Positions 16,628 through 25,928 of a stretch of 64,000 nucleotides of DNA are shown here, one piece after another. Source of the DNA: JAPLJM01 sp963708515 (GTDB lineage Bacteria; Desulfobacterota; Syntrophia; Syntrophales; Fen-1087); assembly GCA_963708515.1 (NCBI GenBank), contig CAVPSX010000021.1:1-64000 (forward strand), read 5' to 3'. Within the stretch, counting starts at the first letter, position 1. Every line of letters begins with the position of its first letter. Made by a program: the position numbers and the translations under genes. Under the pieces are notes generated by a model that was not told the origin of the DNA, did no database searches, and saw only the letters and a list, made by a program, of their open reading frames with translations.

Positions 16628-17814
16628 AATGATTCTATGAAACGAGCCAGTTTCTTTGCCTGCTCTAAATAATTAAACTCATTTTCTGTCAACATTCTTC
16701 CCCTCTTCCCTATTTCCAGGGCATGGGGATAATCTTTAAACACTTCCGCAATTTTCCCGGAAAAACTTTCTATATCGTCCGGTATGGCAATAAATGCATT
16801 ATATCCATCCTTAAGAAATAGACTAATCTCTCCGACATCTGTTATTACTACAGGTTTTCCTGTTGCCAGATATTCACCAAGTTTTGTCGGAAAACCACCC
16901 TCGGATTGTTTATTACCGGGTCGGGCTAAAGCAAAAGCTGAGGCACTGTTTAAAAGTTCAGGAATCTCATCCCTGGTTACCAAGCCGGTGAATATAACAT
17001 TTTCATAACAGTTGCATTCATTAATTATTTTCTTAAGTTTCATTATAAAACGTTCATCACTGTAACCACCAATAAGTTTTAATCTGACATCTCTTGAAAT
17101 TTTTCCCTCTGCCAATGCCCTGCAAAAAGCTTTTACCAGGATATCTACCCCGTCTTTTTCACTATTCAACGTGCCACAATATGCAAAAGACATATTACCA
17201 TGATCTTGCTTTACCTCAACTGCTTTGAACCGGGAAGGATCGACAATCATGTTGATGATCTCTACAGAGGTCTTTGAACCAACAATTTTACTGAAGTATT
17301 TCTTCAAGGCATTACTAATGACGTAAATGCCATCAAACTGTCTCAAAATAAAATATAAGTAGAAGTATAGATAGGGCTTGTTCCTCATTTTCCTGCCACC
17401 ATAAGCCCTGGACGGAAATTCAGTCCTTTCATGAAGCAGCTTTACATTAATTGATTTTGCAATACAGAGAAATGGAACAAGACTCCTCATTAAGGTAGTT
17501 AACAAAATAATTGCATCGATTTTTCTGTTTTCATGAATAGTATTAATTAACTGTTTAAAATTCTTTATTGATTTTATATACAGTACTAACTTTTTGATCT
17601 TATTAGCCTTTTCATAATTGGAGATCTTCGGGAATACACAAATAAAAGTTATGCCTTCTATATTAAGATCAGGATAATCCTGTTTCTGCCTTTGAATTAA
17701 AATGGATGTTACGTTATGTCCCAGCTCAGCAAGTCCTTTACAATATGCAATAAATCTGTTGGCTGAGGCGCCTGCTTCTGAAAAATCCTCTCCTGAAACA
17801 AATACTAAATTCAT
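16624..17814 (-). CDS. GT4 family glycosyltransferase
   Basis: 396 residues, GT-B fold. The C-terminal nucleotide-sugar domain shows FAYCGTLNSEKDGVDILVKAF, VIFTGLVTRDEIPELLNSAS and GNKQSEGGFPTKLGEYLATG, i.e. the E-x7-E element, followed by KPVVITDVGEI. The N-terminus begins VFVSGEDFSEAGASANRFIAY, an acceptor-domain glycine loop. It opens the operon glycosyltransferase / capA / opine synthase / ATP-grasp; its stop overlaps capA by 4 bp. Leader core copy 3 and a TATATTTG box sit 40-120 bp upstream, making this the best-positioned example of the shared promoter-leader module. Sugar specificity cannot be read from sequence. Confidence 0.9.
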   Translation of the reverse strand: MNLVFVSGEDFSEAGASANRFIAYCKGLAELGHNVTSILIQRQKQDYPDLNIEGITFICVFPKISNYEKANKIKKLVLYIKSIKNFKQLINTIHENRKIDAIILLTTLMRSLVPFLCIAKSINVKLLHERTEFPSRAYGGRKMRNKPYLYFYLYFILRQFDGIYVISNALKKYFSKIVGSKTSVEIINMIVDPSRFKAVEVKQDHGNMSFAYCGTLNSEKDGVDILVKAFCRALAEGKISRDVRLKLIGGYSDERFIMKLKKIINECNCYENVIFTGLVTRDEIPELLNSASAFALARPGNKQSEGGFPTKLGEYLATGKPVVITDVGEISLFLKDGYNAFIAIPDDIESFSGKIAEVFKDYPHALEIGKRGRMLTENEFNYLEQAKKLARFIESL

Positions 17815-17856
17815 CTTAAAAATAACGTTTTATCTTTTACCTTCCCACCGGGGCGT

Positions 17857-17873
17857 GCTTCCAACACGTCAGC
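17857..17873 (-). promoter_or_regulatory. Conserved leader core, copy 3 (GCTGACGTGTTGGAAGC)
   Basis: The most diverged of four cores but the closest to a gene start (about 45 bp before 17,814). Flanks CGCCCTTTGTG and AAGCACGCCCC can pair partially. 54 bp downstream of a TATATTTG box. Confidence 0.45.
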
Positions 17874-17926
17874 CACAAAGGGCGCTTTCTGGTAAATAAG
17901 TACCTTTTATCTAACATTGTAAAAAA

Positions 17927-17934
17927 CAAATATA
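17927..17934 (-). promoter_or_regulatory. Candidate -7 box TATATTTG of the 17,814 operon
   Basis: Perfect TAnnTTTG match; predicted 5-prime UTR about 105 nt including leader core 3. Upstream 110 bp is alignable to the 7.2-kb region, where it is split by palindromic elements. Confidence 0.5.
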
Positions 17935-18186
17935 AATGAAATATAAGAAAAAGTACCCTTTTAAACGTTGACGGATGTCAGATGTTCGTAAAAACTGAAA
18001 AAAATCAGCAAAACCTTCTTTTTAGCGGTGAGTGATGTGCAGTGAGGGCAAAACTTATATATTTATCTCCATTTTTTTTGAATTTCACTTATATTATACT
18101 AAATGATGGCATTCTGCCGTATTAAGTTAGTGATAATGAAATATTGTATAGAATTTGAGACATTATAATAAAACCAGGAGTTGCGA

Positions 18187-18978
18187 ATGATCCCAAAAAA
18201 AATTCATTATTGTTGGTTAAGCGGAGAGATAATTCCTTCTAACATACGAATGTGCATAAACAGCTGGAAAGATATAATGCCGGAATATGAATTGATCCTG
18301 TGGGACAAGAACAGATTCGACATAAAATCTGTCATATTTGTTGAAGAAGCATGCAAAATGAAGAAATGGGCTTTTGCATCTGACTATATACGTGCATATG
18401 CTTTAAATACAGAAGGCGGGATATATTTGGATTCAGATATCCTTGTAAAGAAGAAATTTGATCAATTTCTGGATTATGATTTTTTTACATCAGTAAGATA
18501 TAATTCTTCAGTTGTAAGAAAAAAAAATACACTCGATTTACTAAATGATGATGGATCATCCAGGATACCTTTTACCCGTAAACCCGGTTTTGGTATTCAG
18601 GCAGCAGTTTTAGGTAGCGTAAAAGGACATCCCTATTTAGCAGAGTGTATGGAATATTATAGTGATAAGCATTTTATTATTGACGATAGAGGAATTTCAT
18701 ATCAAATCCTTGCCTCAGATATATATGCTATGGTGGCAGAAAGATATGGTTTTAAATACAAAGATGATTTGCAGCATTTGAAATGTAACATGCTTATATT
18801 ACCTTCAGAAGTATTTGCCGGCACTCCGGAGGAAGTAACGGACAATTCATACGCTATTCATTACTGCGCAGGGAGTTGGACAGGGACAAATAAAAAATCG
18901 GCATTAAGAAAACTAGCAGAGACCATGAAGATTGATAAGGTTATAAGAAAATTTCTCGGGAAGTTCCCAAAAGTTTAA
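18187..18978 (+). CDS. DXD-motif glycosyltransferase (Gly_transf_sug / OCH1-like)
   Basis: 263 residues. Opens with IPKKIHYCWLSGE, the standard start of this GT family, followed by SWKDIMPEYELILWDKN, WAFASDYIRAYALNTEGGIYLDSDILV (the DSD metal-binding DXD motif) and the C-terminal YAIHYCAGSWTG His that completes the site. The ATG at 18,187 is preferred over an in-frame TTG six bases upstream because MIPKKIHYCW is the family's usual N-terminus; the purine-rich AGGAGTTGCGA just before it is one of the few plausible ribosome binding sites in the window. Cytoplasmic, transfers a sugar (often Gal, Man or GlcNAc type) from a nucleotide donor. First gene of the plus-strand block. Confidence 0.92.
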   Translation: MIPKKIHYCWLSGEIIPSNIRMCINSWKDIMPEYELILWDKNRFDIKSVIFVEEACKMKKWAFASDYIRAYALNTEGGIYLDSDILVKKKFDQFLDYDFFTSVRYNSSVVRKKNTLDLLNDDGSSRIPFTRKPGFGIQAAVLGSVKGHPYLAECMEYYSDKHFIIDDRGISYQILASDIYAMVAERYGFKYKDDLQHLKCNMLILPSEVFAGTPEEVTDNSYAIHYCAGSWTGTNKKSALRKLAETMKIDKVIRKFLGKFPKV

Positions 18979-19044
18979 ACTGCAAATATGTCTCATAACC
19001 GGGTTCACCCTATACGATTGCTATGGTTGCCTGTGCTATTTACT

Positions 19045-19052
19045 TAGTTTTG
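19045..19052 (+). promoter_or_regulatory. Candidate -7 box TAGTTTTG before the beta-helix gene
   Basis: Matches TAnnTTTG 72 bp upstream of the ATG at 19,124; TTG at 19,027-19,029 lies 15 bp upstream, shorter than the usual 19-21 bp. Confidence 0.35.
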
Positions 19053-19123
19053 TAACACAGGAAGTCATCAGACGTATAAGCGTGTGTGATTGTCAAATAA
19101 ACATTTACAAATTTAACTGGCGC

Positions 19124-20689
19124 ATGAGGATACTACCGGGTATTTCAGCATTAATGATAGGAATGGTCATCAATGCTCAGGATGTTTTAACCATTTCAGG
19201 AAAGGTTTATACCGATAACAGCAATGACTGGTCGGGAGTAAATATAAACAGGTCAGTGCCTGTGAAACTGATATTTAAAAATAATTCTGTCACTTCCGTG
19301 AATGCACTCGGATACCTTTTGCAGGCCGGGGATGAGATCGTAAGTGTTAATAACAATAACCTGGATGGCGAAATTATAACCGGCAACAGATTTACCTGGA
19401 ATGGTACAAATATGACAAGTATTACTCATGGGATTTTCACCGGATTTAATATTAATGCCATTATTAAATATAATTATTGTGATAAGATCCCTATGGGAAT
19501 AATCCGGAAATCAAATGGCATGACTGATATATCAGGTGTTGTGGCTTATAATATTATAAAAAATCCGGTGGCCGTGGGTATGGTCATTAAAGGAATGAAT
19601 GGAGTAAAAATCTTTAACAATACCTTTTACAGCACACAAACTAAATACACTGCTCCCGGACAAGGAACCGCCAGAGGGCTGATTGACATTTATATGAATA
19701 AAGATATTGTACCAAACGGATCAGCTGCCGGAACAAAAATCTTCAATAATATATTTTATACTAAGAATCAGATAGCCAACATTGTTATTTATGATAAGGA
19801 ATGTCTTACCGGTTTTGAAAGTGATTACAATGTTTATTACTGTGAAGCGGGTGAGCCTTTATTCAGGATCGGAGGCACAACATATACTTTCAAACAGTGG
19901 CAGGGGCTCGGTTATGATACACATTCAAAAGTCCTCAATCCGAACTTTAAAGACTTAATATATTTCGTACCCGCATCAAGGCTTGATTATGGGAAGAATT
20001 TAGGATCGGTATTCATTAATGGCCTCTCAGTTACAGCAAGGTGGGGAGTGACCGATCCCCTGACTACAGCCCAGAATGGGATATGGCAGGTTGGAGCTGT
20101 TATTTATGCCGAACAAATAAATCAACCGCCCACAATAAGCATTTCCTCACCAACCAAGAGTACCTCTTATGCCTCTCCTGCAACCATAACAATTTATGCA
20201 AATGCTTCAGATCCTGATGGTGCAATAAGTAAAGTGGAATTTTACCTTGGTGCTTCAAAGCTCGGTGAGAGTTTAACCTCACCTTATTCTTATACATGGA
20301 AAGATGTTGCTGCAGGTACTTATTCAGTTACCGCAGTTGCAACTGACAATAAAAATCTGAAAAGTGTTTCACAAGCAGTCCTTGTTTCGGTTGAAGAACA
20401 AACTACCAGTATCGGGCCAACAACAGGTGGAAGTGGGAATTCTAAACTGATAAAACTGTTTCCCAATCCAAATAATGGTTGTTTCTCTATCGACTTATTT
20501 TCAGCTTTCCCTGCCGGGGAAAAAAAACTGAGTATAATCGATTCAACAGGAAATACTATCTATTCCACTTCACTAAAAATGGATGAAAGTATAGTCCAGT
20601 TGGATTTATCCGGTATAGCCTCCGGTATGTATTTTGTTTCAATAAAAGCCGATAAGAAAGTTTTAACCAAAAAATTTATTAAGAACTGA
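19124..20689 (+). CDS. Secreted right-handed beta-helix protein with Ig-like domain and T9SS sorting signal
   Basis: 521 residues from ATG 19,124 (an upstream GTG at 19,082 adds no signal sequence). Signal peptide MRILPGISALMIGMVINAQ. Residues 20-330 are Asn/Ile/Gly-rich coils typical of a parallel beta-helix (NNNLDGEIITGNRFTWNG, GVKIFNNTFYS, GTKIFNNIFYT). Then an Ig-like domain (ISISSPTKSTSYASPATITI ... VTAVATDNKN) and a type A T9SS C-terminal domain starting KLFPNPNNGCFSIDL. Secreted across the outer membrane and probably surface-attached. The beta-helix closely resembles the 50,268-51,503 protein. Could be a polysaccharide lyase/epimerase-like enzyme or a structural surface protein; catalytic residues not identified. 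Confidence 0.88.
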   Translation: MRILPGISALMIGMVINAQDVLTISGKVYTDNSNDWSGVNINRSVPVKLIFKNNSVTSVNALGYLLQAGDEIVSVNNNNLDGEIITGNRFTWNGTNMTSITHGIFTGFNINAIIKYNYCDKIPMGIIRKSNGMTDISGVVAYNIIKNPVAVGMVIKGMNGVKIFNNTFYSTQTKYTAPGQGTARGLIDIYMNKDIVPNGSAAGTKIFNNIFYTKNQIANIVIYDKECLTGFESDYNVYYCEAGEPLFRIGGTTYTFKQWQGLGYDTHSKVLNPNFKDLIYFVPASRLDYGKNLGSVFINGLSVTARWGVTDPLTTAQNGIWQVGAVIYAEQINQPPTISISSPTKSTSYASPATITIYANASDPDGAISKVEFYLGASKLGESLTSPYSYTWKDVAAGTYSVTAVATDNKNLKSVSQAVLVSVEEQTTSIGPTTGGSGNSKLIKLFPNPNNGCFSIDLFSAFPAGEKKLSIIDSTGNTIYSTSLKMDESIVQLDLSGIASGMYFVSIKADKKVLTKKFIKN

Positions 20690-20731
20690 CAGGGAATAAA
20701 AAATGCCGTTAAAATATCGGCATAAATTTTG

Positions 20732-20739
20732 TATCTTTG
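20732..20739 (+). promoter_or_regulatory. Candidate -7 box TATCTTTG upstream of the broken FISUMP gene
   Basis: Perfect TAnnTTTG box about 190 bp before the ATG at 20,932. The same TATCTTTG box precedes the intact FISUMP paralogue at 22,314. Confidence 0.45.
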
Positions 20740-20931
20740 TACTGAAAATTTTTATTGTTGGTATATATTGCTGTTATATCTGATTGTTAATTAATTGAAG
20801 TATTTTCGTTAATTAAGTTTTAGATAATTATTCCAATAAGTCAGATTATAACAGGAATGTTTTTCCGTCAATGAATTTCGAAACTTATGATTTTAAATTT
20901 TCGTTTAAAAAGGAATCAGAGAGTTAAACTA

Positions 20932-22272
20932 ATGATTGGTACCTTAAATACTGTTTATTCTTCAATTACTGCCAAAGCAGGCAATCGTAAATCAAATAAG
21001 TTTCCGGGGATACTGCGATTATCCTTTGTTTTATAATCCTGGCAATATTTTTAAAAAGCTGCACTGATGAAATAGAATTGCCAACAATAACTACCAGCAC
21101 ACCTTCTGAGATCACCCATAACACGTGCCATAGCAGGTGGTCAGGTAATATATGACGGAGGAAGTCCTATACTGGGAAAAGGAGTCTGCTGGAGTATTTC
21201 TCATGATTCCTGACTTTACCGATAAATTCACTGCCGACGGAGAAGGTCCGGGAATCTTTTCAACGAATATAACAGGCTTAACTCCTAATACAATATATTA
21301 TATAAGGGCTTATGCAACAAACAGCATTGGTACCGCATTCGGAGAGGAAGTATCATTTACGACTGCCCCAGTTATTATAGGGACCATAACAACAATCCAG
21401 CCTTCATCGATTGCCAGCACTACTGCAATTTCAGGTGGGATATCACTCTTGACGGAGGGGGAGAAATAACACAGCGCGGTGTATGCTGGAGTACGTCTCC
21501 TGAACCTGAAATAACCGACTCTTTTACAAAAAGCGGAATCGGCACAGGTGAATTTGAGAGCGCAATAACCGGTTTATCTCAGGGCACAAAATATTATGTC
21601 AGAGCTTATGCAATTAACAGCGCCGGGATTGCTTATGGAAGATCAGTTCAGCTTCAATACAAAAATTGCCGATATTCAGGGAAACTTGTATAATACTGTG
21701 ACAATCGGATCACAGGTATGGATGGTGGAAAATCTAAGGACAACAAGATATAATAACAACACTCCGATACCTCAACGTACAGGCCAATGCATCCTGGATA
21801 AACCTGACAACCCCAGCCTATTGCTGGTTCAGTAATGATATCGAGAAAGCATATTACGGAGCATTGTACAATTGGTTTACAGTACAAACAGGGAAATTAT
21901 GCCCGACAGGCTGGCATGTACCCACTGACGAAGAATATAAAATACTGGAATCATACCTGGGAATGCCTGCCGCACAGGTAAACGAGTGGGAATGGCGGGG
22001 AACTGATCAGGGGATCACAGTTAAAAAGCGCCACCGGATGGAAAGCCGGGGAGAACGGTACAAATACAAGCGGATTTACTGCCCTGCCCTATGGTTATCG
22101 TTACGGAGCAACAGGGTCATTTGATGGTTCTGATATGCTTACTTACTGGTGGAGTTCGGAATATAATACACAGTATGGCTACTACAGAAGAGTTGACGGA
22201 CCAGAGAGTGGAATTCACAGATCTGCCACTTCCAAAAAAGGCGGGAAATATGTAAGATGCCTTAAAAATTAG
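20932..22272 (+). pseudogene. FISUMP-domain lipoprotein, multiply frameshifted
   Basis: Reads as a paralogue of the next gene once about seven indels are corrected. Reconstructed order: N-terminus from ATG 20,932, lipoprotein-like IILAIFLKSC, two repeats of the type GGQVIYDGGSPILGKGVCWS and GVCWSTSPEPEITDS...YYVRAYAINSAG, then the FISUMP domain with LYNTVTIGSQVWMVENLRTT, LYNWFTVQTGKLCPTGWHVP, GTDQG, KSATGWKAGENGTNTSGF and the end GGKYVRCLKN at 22,272. Breaks lie near 21,022, 21,110, 21,208, 21,436, 21,640, 21,813 and 22,022; five are one-base insertions and two one-base losses. The net shift is a multiple of three, consistent with one original gene. Density is far higher than elsewhere, so real decay or a poor assembly patch are both possible. 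Confidence 0.8.
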
Positions 22273-22313
22273 ATTTATATAAATGCACTTTTTATATTTC
22301 CCGCTATTTTAAG

Positions 22314-22321
22314 TATCTTTG
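22314..22321 (+). promoter_or_regulatory. Candidate -7 box TATCTTTG of the intact FISUMP gene
   Basis: Perfect TAnnTTTG box 49 bp upstream of ATG 22,370; a T-rich stretch CACTTTTTATA lies about 20 bp further upstream in place of a clean TTG. Confidence 0.55.
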
Positions 22322-22369
22322 TAAAAGTCCTGGATGAAAGTCTGAATGTCTAACAATAATTAATTCAAA

Positions 22370-23356
22370 ATGAAGAAATCTGCAAATTTAATTTTAAGTG
22401 TATTTTTTATAGCCATAACTGTTCTTTTTTATGGATGTAAAAAAGGAGACCCGGCTGAAATATCGACTGTTGAAGTAACCGGGATAACAAATAACTCAGC
22501 AGTATCAGGCGGTACAATTATTTCAGACGGTGGCTGTGACATAACTGAGAAAGGTGTATGCTGGAATAAGACCGGAAATCCTGTTATTGAAACAGATCAA
22601 AAGTCTGATAATGGTGAGGGATCAGATAGCTTCACCAGTAATATTACCGGTTTAGAGGCAACAACAACATACTATTTACGGGCATATGCCACCAATGGTT
22701 GCGGAACATCCTATGGAGAAGAGATCACTTTCAGCACAAAGGTTGCTGATGCTGACGGCAACATGTATAATACAATTAAAATAGGGAATCAGGTATGGAT
22801 GGCTGAAAACCTGAAAACCACAAAGTATAATGACAATACCGCAATACCTTTGGTTACTGACAATACAGCGTGGACAACCCTTTCAACTGCTGCATATAGC
22901 TGGCCAGCCAATAATGAAGCTCAATATAAAAACCTGTATGGCGCTTACTATAACTGGTATGCAGTCGAAACGGGTAAACTATGCCCGACAGGATGGCACG
23001 TTCCCACAGATGCTGATTTTAAAACGCTGGAATTGAGTCTGGGGATGACTCAGGTACAAGCCGATGCAATTGAATGGCGGGGTACTGACCAGGGGAAAAA
23101 GATGAAAAACACTACCGGGTGGAATTCGGGAGGAAATGGCACCAATACCAGTGGCTTTTCAGCTATGCCCAGTGGTTACAGGGCATACTTAACAGGTGGT
23201 TCCGACAACCTGGGTACACTCTGCTACTGGTGGACCGCCAGCACGATCAATCAGGATATAGCCACTTACAGGAGGCTGGATGGGAATAACGATGCCGTTT
23301 ATCGCAACGGTACTTATAAGAAAGCCGGAAAATCAGTCAGGTGCGTGAAAGATTAA
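22370..23356 (+). CDS. FISUMP-domain lipoprotein
   Basis: 328 residues, intact. Lipoprotein signal MKKSANLILSVFFIAITVLF ending in YGC (Cys23). Residues 30-125 form a fibronectin-like repeat (SAVSGGTIISDGGCDITEKG, YYLRAYATNGCGTSYGEE). The rest is the Fibrobacter succinogenes major paralogous (FISUMP) domain: MYNTIKIGNQVWMAENLKTT, GAYYNWYAVETGKLCPTGWH, EWRGTDQGKKMKNTTGWNSG, CYWWTAS and KAGKSVRCVKD. Such proteins are surface lipoproteins of Bacteroidota and Fibrobacteres, of unproven function, often in paralogous arrays; here a broken copy lies immediately upstream. Own promoter box (22,314) and terminator (23,381-23,415), so it is an independent unit within the polysaccharide locus. Confidence 0.93.
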   Translation: MKKSANLILSVFFIAITVLFYGCKKGDPAEISTVEVTGITNNSAVSGGTIISDGGCDITEKGVCWNKTGNPVIETDQKSDNGEGSDSFTSNITGLEATTTYYLRAYATNGCGTSYGEEITFSTKVADADGNMYNTIKIGNQVWMAENLKTTKYNDNTAIPLVTDNTAWTTLSTAAYSWPANNEAQYKNLYGAYYNWYAVETGKLCPTGWHVPTDADFKTLELSLGMTQVQADAIEWRGTDQGKKMKNTTGWNSGGNGTNTSGFSAMPSGYRAYLTGGSDNLGTLCYWWTASTINQDIATYRRLDGNNDAVYRNGTYKKAGKSVRCVKD

Positions 23357-23380
23357 TATGATTTGAGTGTAAAATAATAT

Positions 23381-23415
23381 CGGAAGGCTATCTTTGTAAG
23401 GTAGCCTTCCGTTTT
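23381..23415 (+). terminator. Rho-independent terminator after the FISUMP gene
   Basis: CGGAAGGCTA ... TAGCCTTCCG forms a perfect 10-bp stem followed by TTTT. The loop side contains TATCTTTG, identical to the promoter box, probably by chance. Confidence 0.85.
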
Positions 23416-23467
23416 AATTAATTTAATATAAGGAAGAAGTGTCCACTAATTACATATATTATTGATT

Positions 23468-24260
23468 ATGAGACCTTTTTTTAGTGTTATTTTCATATTT
23501 CTGCTTACGGGTTGCGGATCAAATAATGATGACATGAAAAAAATAATATTCCTGCACCATAGTACGGGTCATAATATCTGGACCGGAAAAACAAACAGGT
23601 ACATCTATAAACTGACCGGCAAAGGTGATGTCCAACGATATTTTATAATGCATAATAAAGAAAATCATACTGATTATCAAATCAGTGAGCGCATTTTCCC
23701 TCAGGCTTCCCCTTACGGCTGGAAGAATTACCCCTTTGACTATTATAATATCTGGGTAAAAAATTCAGGAGAACAGCCTTATATGGAAGAACCCACACTT
23801 GAAATGCTGACAAAGGAATATAATGTTATCATTTTCAAACACTGCTATCCGGGAAGCAACATTAAAGAGGATACAGGAAACCCTGATATTAATTCGGAAA
23901 TAAAGAGCCAGGAGAATTACAAACTACAGTATGATGCCCTGAAGAAAAAAATGCATGAATTCCCTTCAAATAAGTTTATTGTCTGGACACCTGCAGTAAA
24001 CACAAAGAACCTGATGACAGAAGAGGAGGCAATCCGGACAAAATTGTTCCATGACTGGATCATCAATGAGTGGGATGAAAAAAGAGACAATATATTTGTC
24101 TGGGATTTTTATAAGTATGAGACGGAAGGGGGCTTGTATCTGGCTGAAGAAGAACGCTGTCAGCCCTGACAACTCTCATCCCAACCAGGAATTTTCAGCG
24201 AAAGCTGCTCCACTGTTCGGTAAATTCATTATCGATGTCATTGAAAACAAGGCTGAATGA
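23468..24260 (+). CDS. SGNH-hydrolase-like lipoprotein, frameshifted
   Basis: Lipoprotein signal MRPFFSVIFIFLLTGC from ATG 23,468. The mature protein starts KKIIFLHHSTGHNIW, the first block of an SGNH-like hydrolase subgroup in which Ser sits in HHSTG, followed by TLEMLTKEYNVIIFKHCYPGS and FIVWTPAVNT. The visible frame stops at 24,169 just after LAEEERCQP, but removing one base near 24,147-24,153 gives LAEENAVSPDNSHPNQEFSA, which supplies the D-x-x-H catalytic block, and a stop at 24,260 (263 residues). Probably an esterase of the outer membrane or periplasm acting on acyl groups of the surface glycan; the following acetyltransferase genes fit an add/remove pair. Esterase function is inferred from the fold only. 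Confidence 0.8.
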
Positions 24261-24288
24261 TTCACTTCCCACATTGCAGTAATAAAAG

Positions 24289-24819
24289 ATGAAGTTCAGA
24301 GAATTAGTTCAGCGGGTGCGAGTAAAATTTTTGCAGTTAGCAAGTAATGAGGCAAAAATAAAATACCTGCGCAAAAAAGGCATGAAGATAGGTGATGATT
24401 GCCAGATTAACACTCTGTTGTTTTCTGAACCATTTCTTGTTGAAATCGGAAATCATGTTGCAATAGCCGGTGGAACTGAATTCATCACACACGATGGTGC
24501 AATATGGTGCTTCCGTGATGAGATTACAGATGGAGATATCTATGGAAAAATAAGGGTAGGAAATAATGTCTTTATTGGCAATAATTGCTTTTTACTCCCC
24601 AATACTACAATTGGAGATAACTGCATCATCGGAATAGGCAGTATTGTAAGGGGACAATTTCCTGATAATTCTGTCATTATAGGCAATCCGGCAAAAGTTA
24701 TCTATAAAACAGGCATTCAAAAGCTTATGTATAGCCAGAATAAGGGTTTGCTTAGAATACATGACCTTCCTGAAGATAAAAAGAATGAAATCATTAAGAA
24801 ACATTTTGAAAAAGAATAG
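24289..24819 (+). CDS. Hexapeptide-repeat acetyltransferase (left-handed beta-helix)
   Basis: 176 residues. N-terminal helical region, then hexapeptide repeats building a left-handed beta-helix: IGDDCQINTLLFSEPFLVEI, THDGAIWCF with the catalytic His (HDG), IRVGNNVFIGNNCFLLPNTT and IGDNCIIGIGSIV, ending in VIIGNPAKVIYKT. This order matches polysaccharide O-acetyltransferases of the maltose/galactoside acetyltransferase class that use acetyl-CoA. 28 bp after the esterase-like gene and 17 bp before the next glycosyltransferase, so part of the plus-strand operon. Likely acetylates a sugar before or during repeat-unit assembly. Confidence 0.92.
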   Translation: MKFRELVQRVRVKFLQLASNEAKIKYLRKKGMKIGDDCQINTLLFSEPFLVEIGNHVAIAGGTEFITHDGAIWCFRDEITDGDIYGKIRVGNNVFIGNNCFLLPNTTIGDNCIIGIGSIVRGQFPDNSVIIGNPAKVIYKTGIQKLMYSQNKGLLRIHDLPEDKKNEIIKKHFEKE

Positions 24820-24836
24820 AACCTGATTCAAACCTT

Positions 24837-25895
24837 ATGGTTATTTGTAAGAGAAGAAATCTGTTAATTCTTAATGACCGCGATTATTGCTCGGGATTTG
24901 GAGGCCAGGCAAGCTTTATTAAAAATTTGCATCCACATCTTAATGAAGAGTATACTTTAAAATATTTGATATTATCAGAGACCCTTCAAAAACAAAATAT
25001 CATTCCTGTCCGGTTACTTTATTTTCTGAAAGTGTTTTTCTACATGATCAGAAAAAAGAACAATTATGATTTAATATTATCCCACACACCTGAAGCATCA
25101 TTCGTTGTTTCATTTTTTAAAATCCCATTTATTCACATATTCCACGGCAATGCCAATCCCCTGTCAATGTCAACTTTCTGGTATGGAAGATATTTCAGAT
25201 GGATCTTTAATTACTTTGAAATCAGAATAACAGAAAAAGCCCGGATTTTATATACTGTTGGCGAATTCAGGAAAGATGCAAGGAAGATCTATACCCCTAT
25301 CAGTTATCGTCCTGATGAAATTCTGCTGTTAAGTGAAAGAAAAGATTTTGTCTTTTCCGGCCGACTTGAAAATGTAAAGAATATAGATATTATCATTTCC
25401 AGGTATAGTACGTTACCCGCAAACATTAAAGAAAGGAACAAATTACATATAATTGGTGCCGGCAGCCGAGAGAATAACCTGAAAATCCTTGTTAACGGTT
25501 TACATCTTGATGAAAATGTTGTTTTTCACGGATTAATCCAAAACGAAATGGTAATCCATATTGTAAGTCATTCATTAATTATGCTGATGGCATCAACATT
25601 TGAAGGATTTCCAATGGCAATTGCAGAAAGTCTTACAGTCGGAACTCCCGTTGTAACAACAAACGTGGGAGATATTCAGTCAGTTATAAAAGACGGATTC
25701 AACGGGTATTTACTGTCGAAGGATTTTACTGCGGAAGAATTCAATGAAAAGATTATGAACATCCTTAATGATTATGAATATTATTCAGAAAATGCTGTAA
25801 AATCTTCTTCAGTCTTCAATGCAAAGGAAATAGCTAAATCTTTAATTTCGGATTGTAATGGGATGCTATCAAAGCAGGACTCCGTGAGTCTTTAA
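24837..25895 (+). CDS. GT4 family glycosyltransferase
   Basis: 352 residues, GT-B fold. Opens with NLLILNDRDYCSGFGGQASF (glycine-containing acceptor loop); donor domain shows FVFSGRLENVKNIDIIISRY, LHIIGAGSRENNLKIL, VVFHGLIQNEMVIHIVSHS and ASTFEGFPMAIAESLTVGTP (E-x7-E) then VVTTNVGDIQSVIKDGFNG. Short first domain. Seventeen bases after the acetyltransferase. Cytoplasmic face of the membrane; donor and acceptor unknown. Confidence 0.92.
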   Translation: MVICKRRNLLILNDRDYCSGFGGQASFIKNLHPHLNEEYTLKYLILSETLQKQNIIPVRLLYFLKVFFYMIRKKNNYDLILSHTPEASFVVSFFKIPFIHIFHGNANPLSMSTFWYGRYFRWIFNYFEIRITEKARILYTVGEFRKDARKIYTPISYRPDEILLLSERKDFVFSGRLENVKNIDIIISRYSTLPANIKERNKLHIIGAGSRENNLKILVNGLHLDENVVFHGLIQNEMVIHIVSHSLIMLMASTFEGFPMAIAESLTVGTPVVTTNVGDIQSVIKDGFNGYLLSKDFTAEEFNEKIMNILNDYEYYSENAVKSSSVFNAKEIAKSLISDCNGMLSKQDSVSL

Positions 25896-25928
25896 ATTCA
25901 TTATTGGTAAATTTGTAAAAATGACAAA

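Larger units (their letters stand above)
17815..18186. other. Divergent intergenic region with promoter-leader module
   Basis: No gene. Holds leader core 3 and a TATATTTG box on the minus strand, and (17,935-18,046) a segment alignable to 7239-7362, ending in an AGCGGTGAGTGATG repeat. Start signals for the plus-strand gene at 18,187 were not identified. Confidence 0.6.

Noticed and set aside
23389..23400. TATCTTTG box inside the terminator after the FISUMP gene
   Set aside because: It forms part of the hairpin; a promoter for the SGNH gene is possible but the match is explained by stem and loop sequence.
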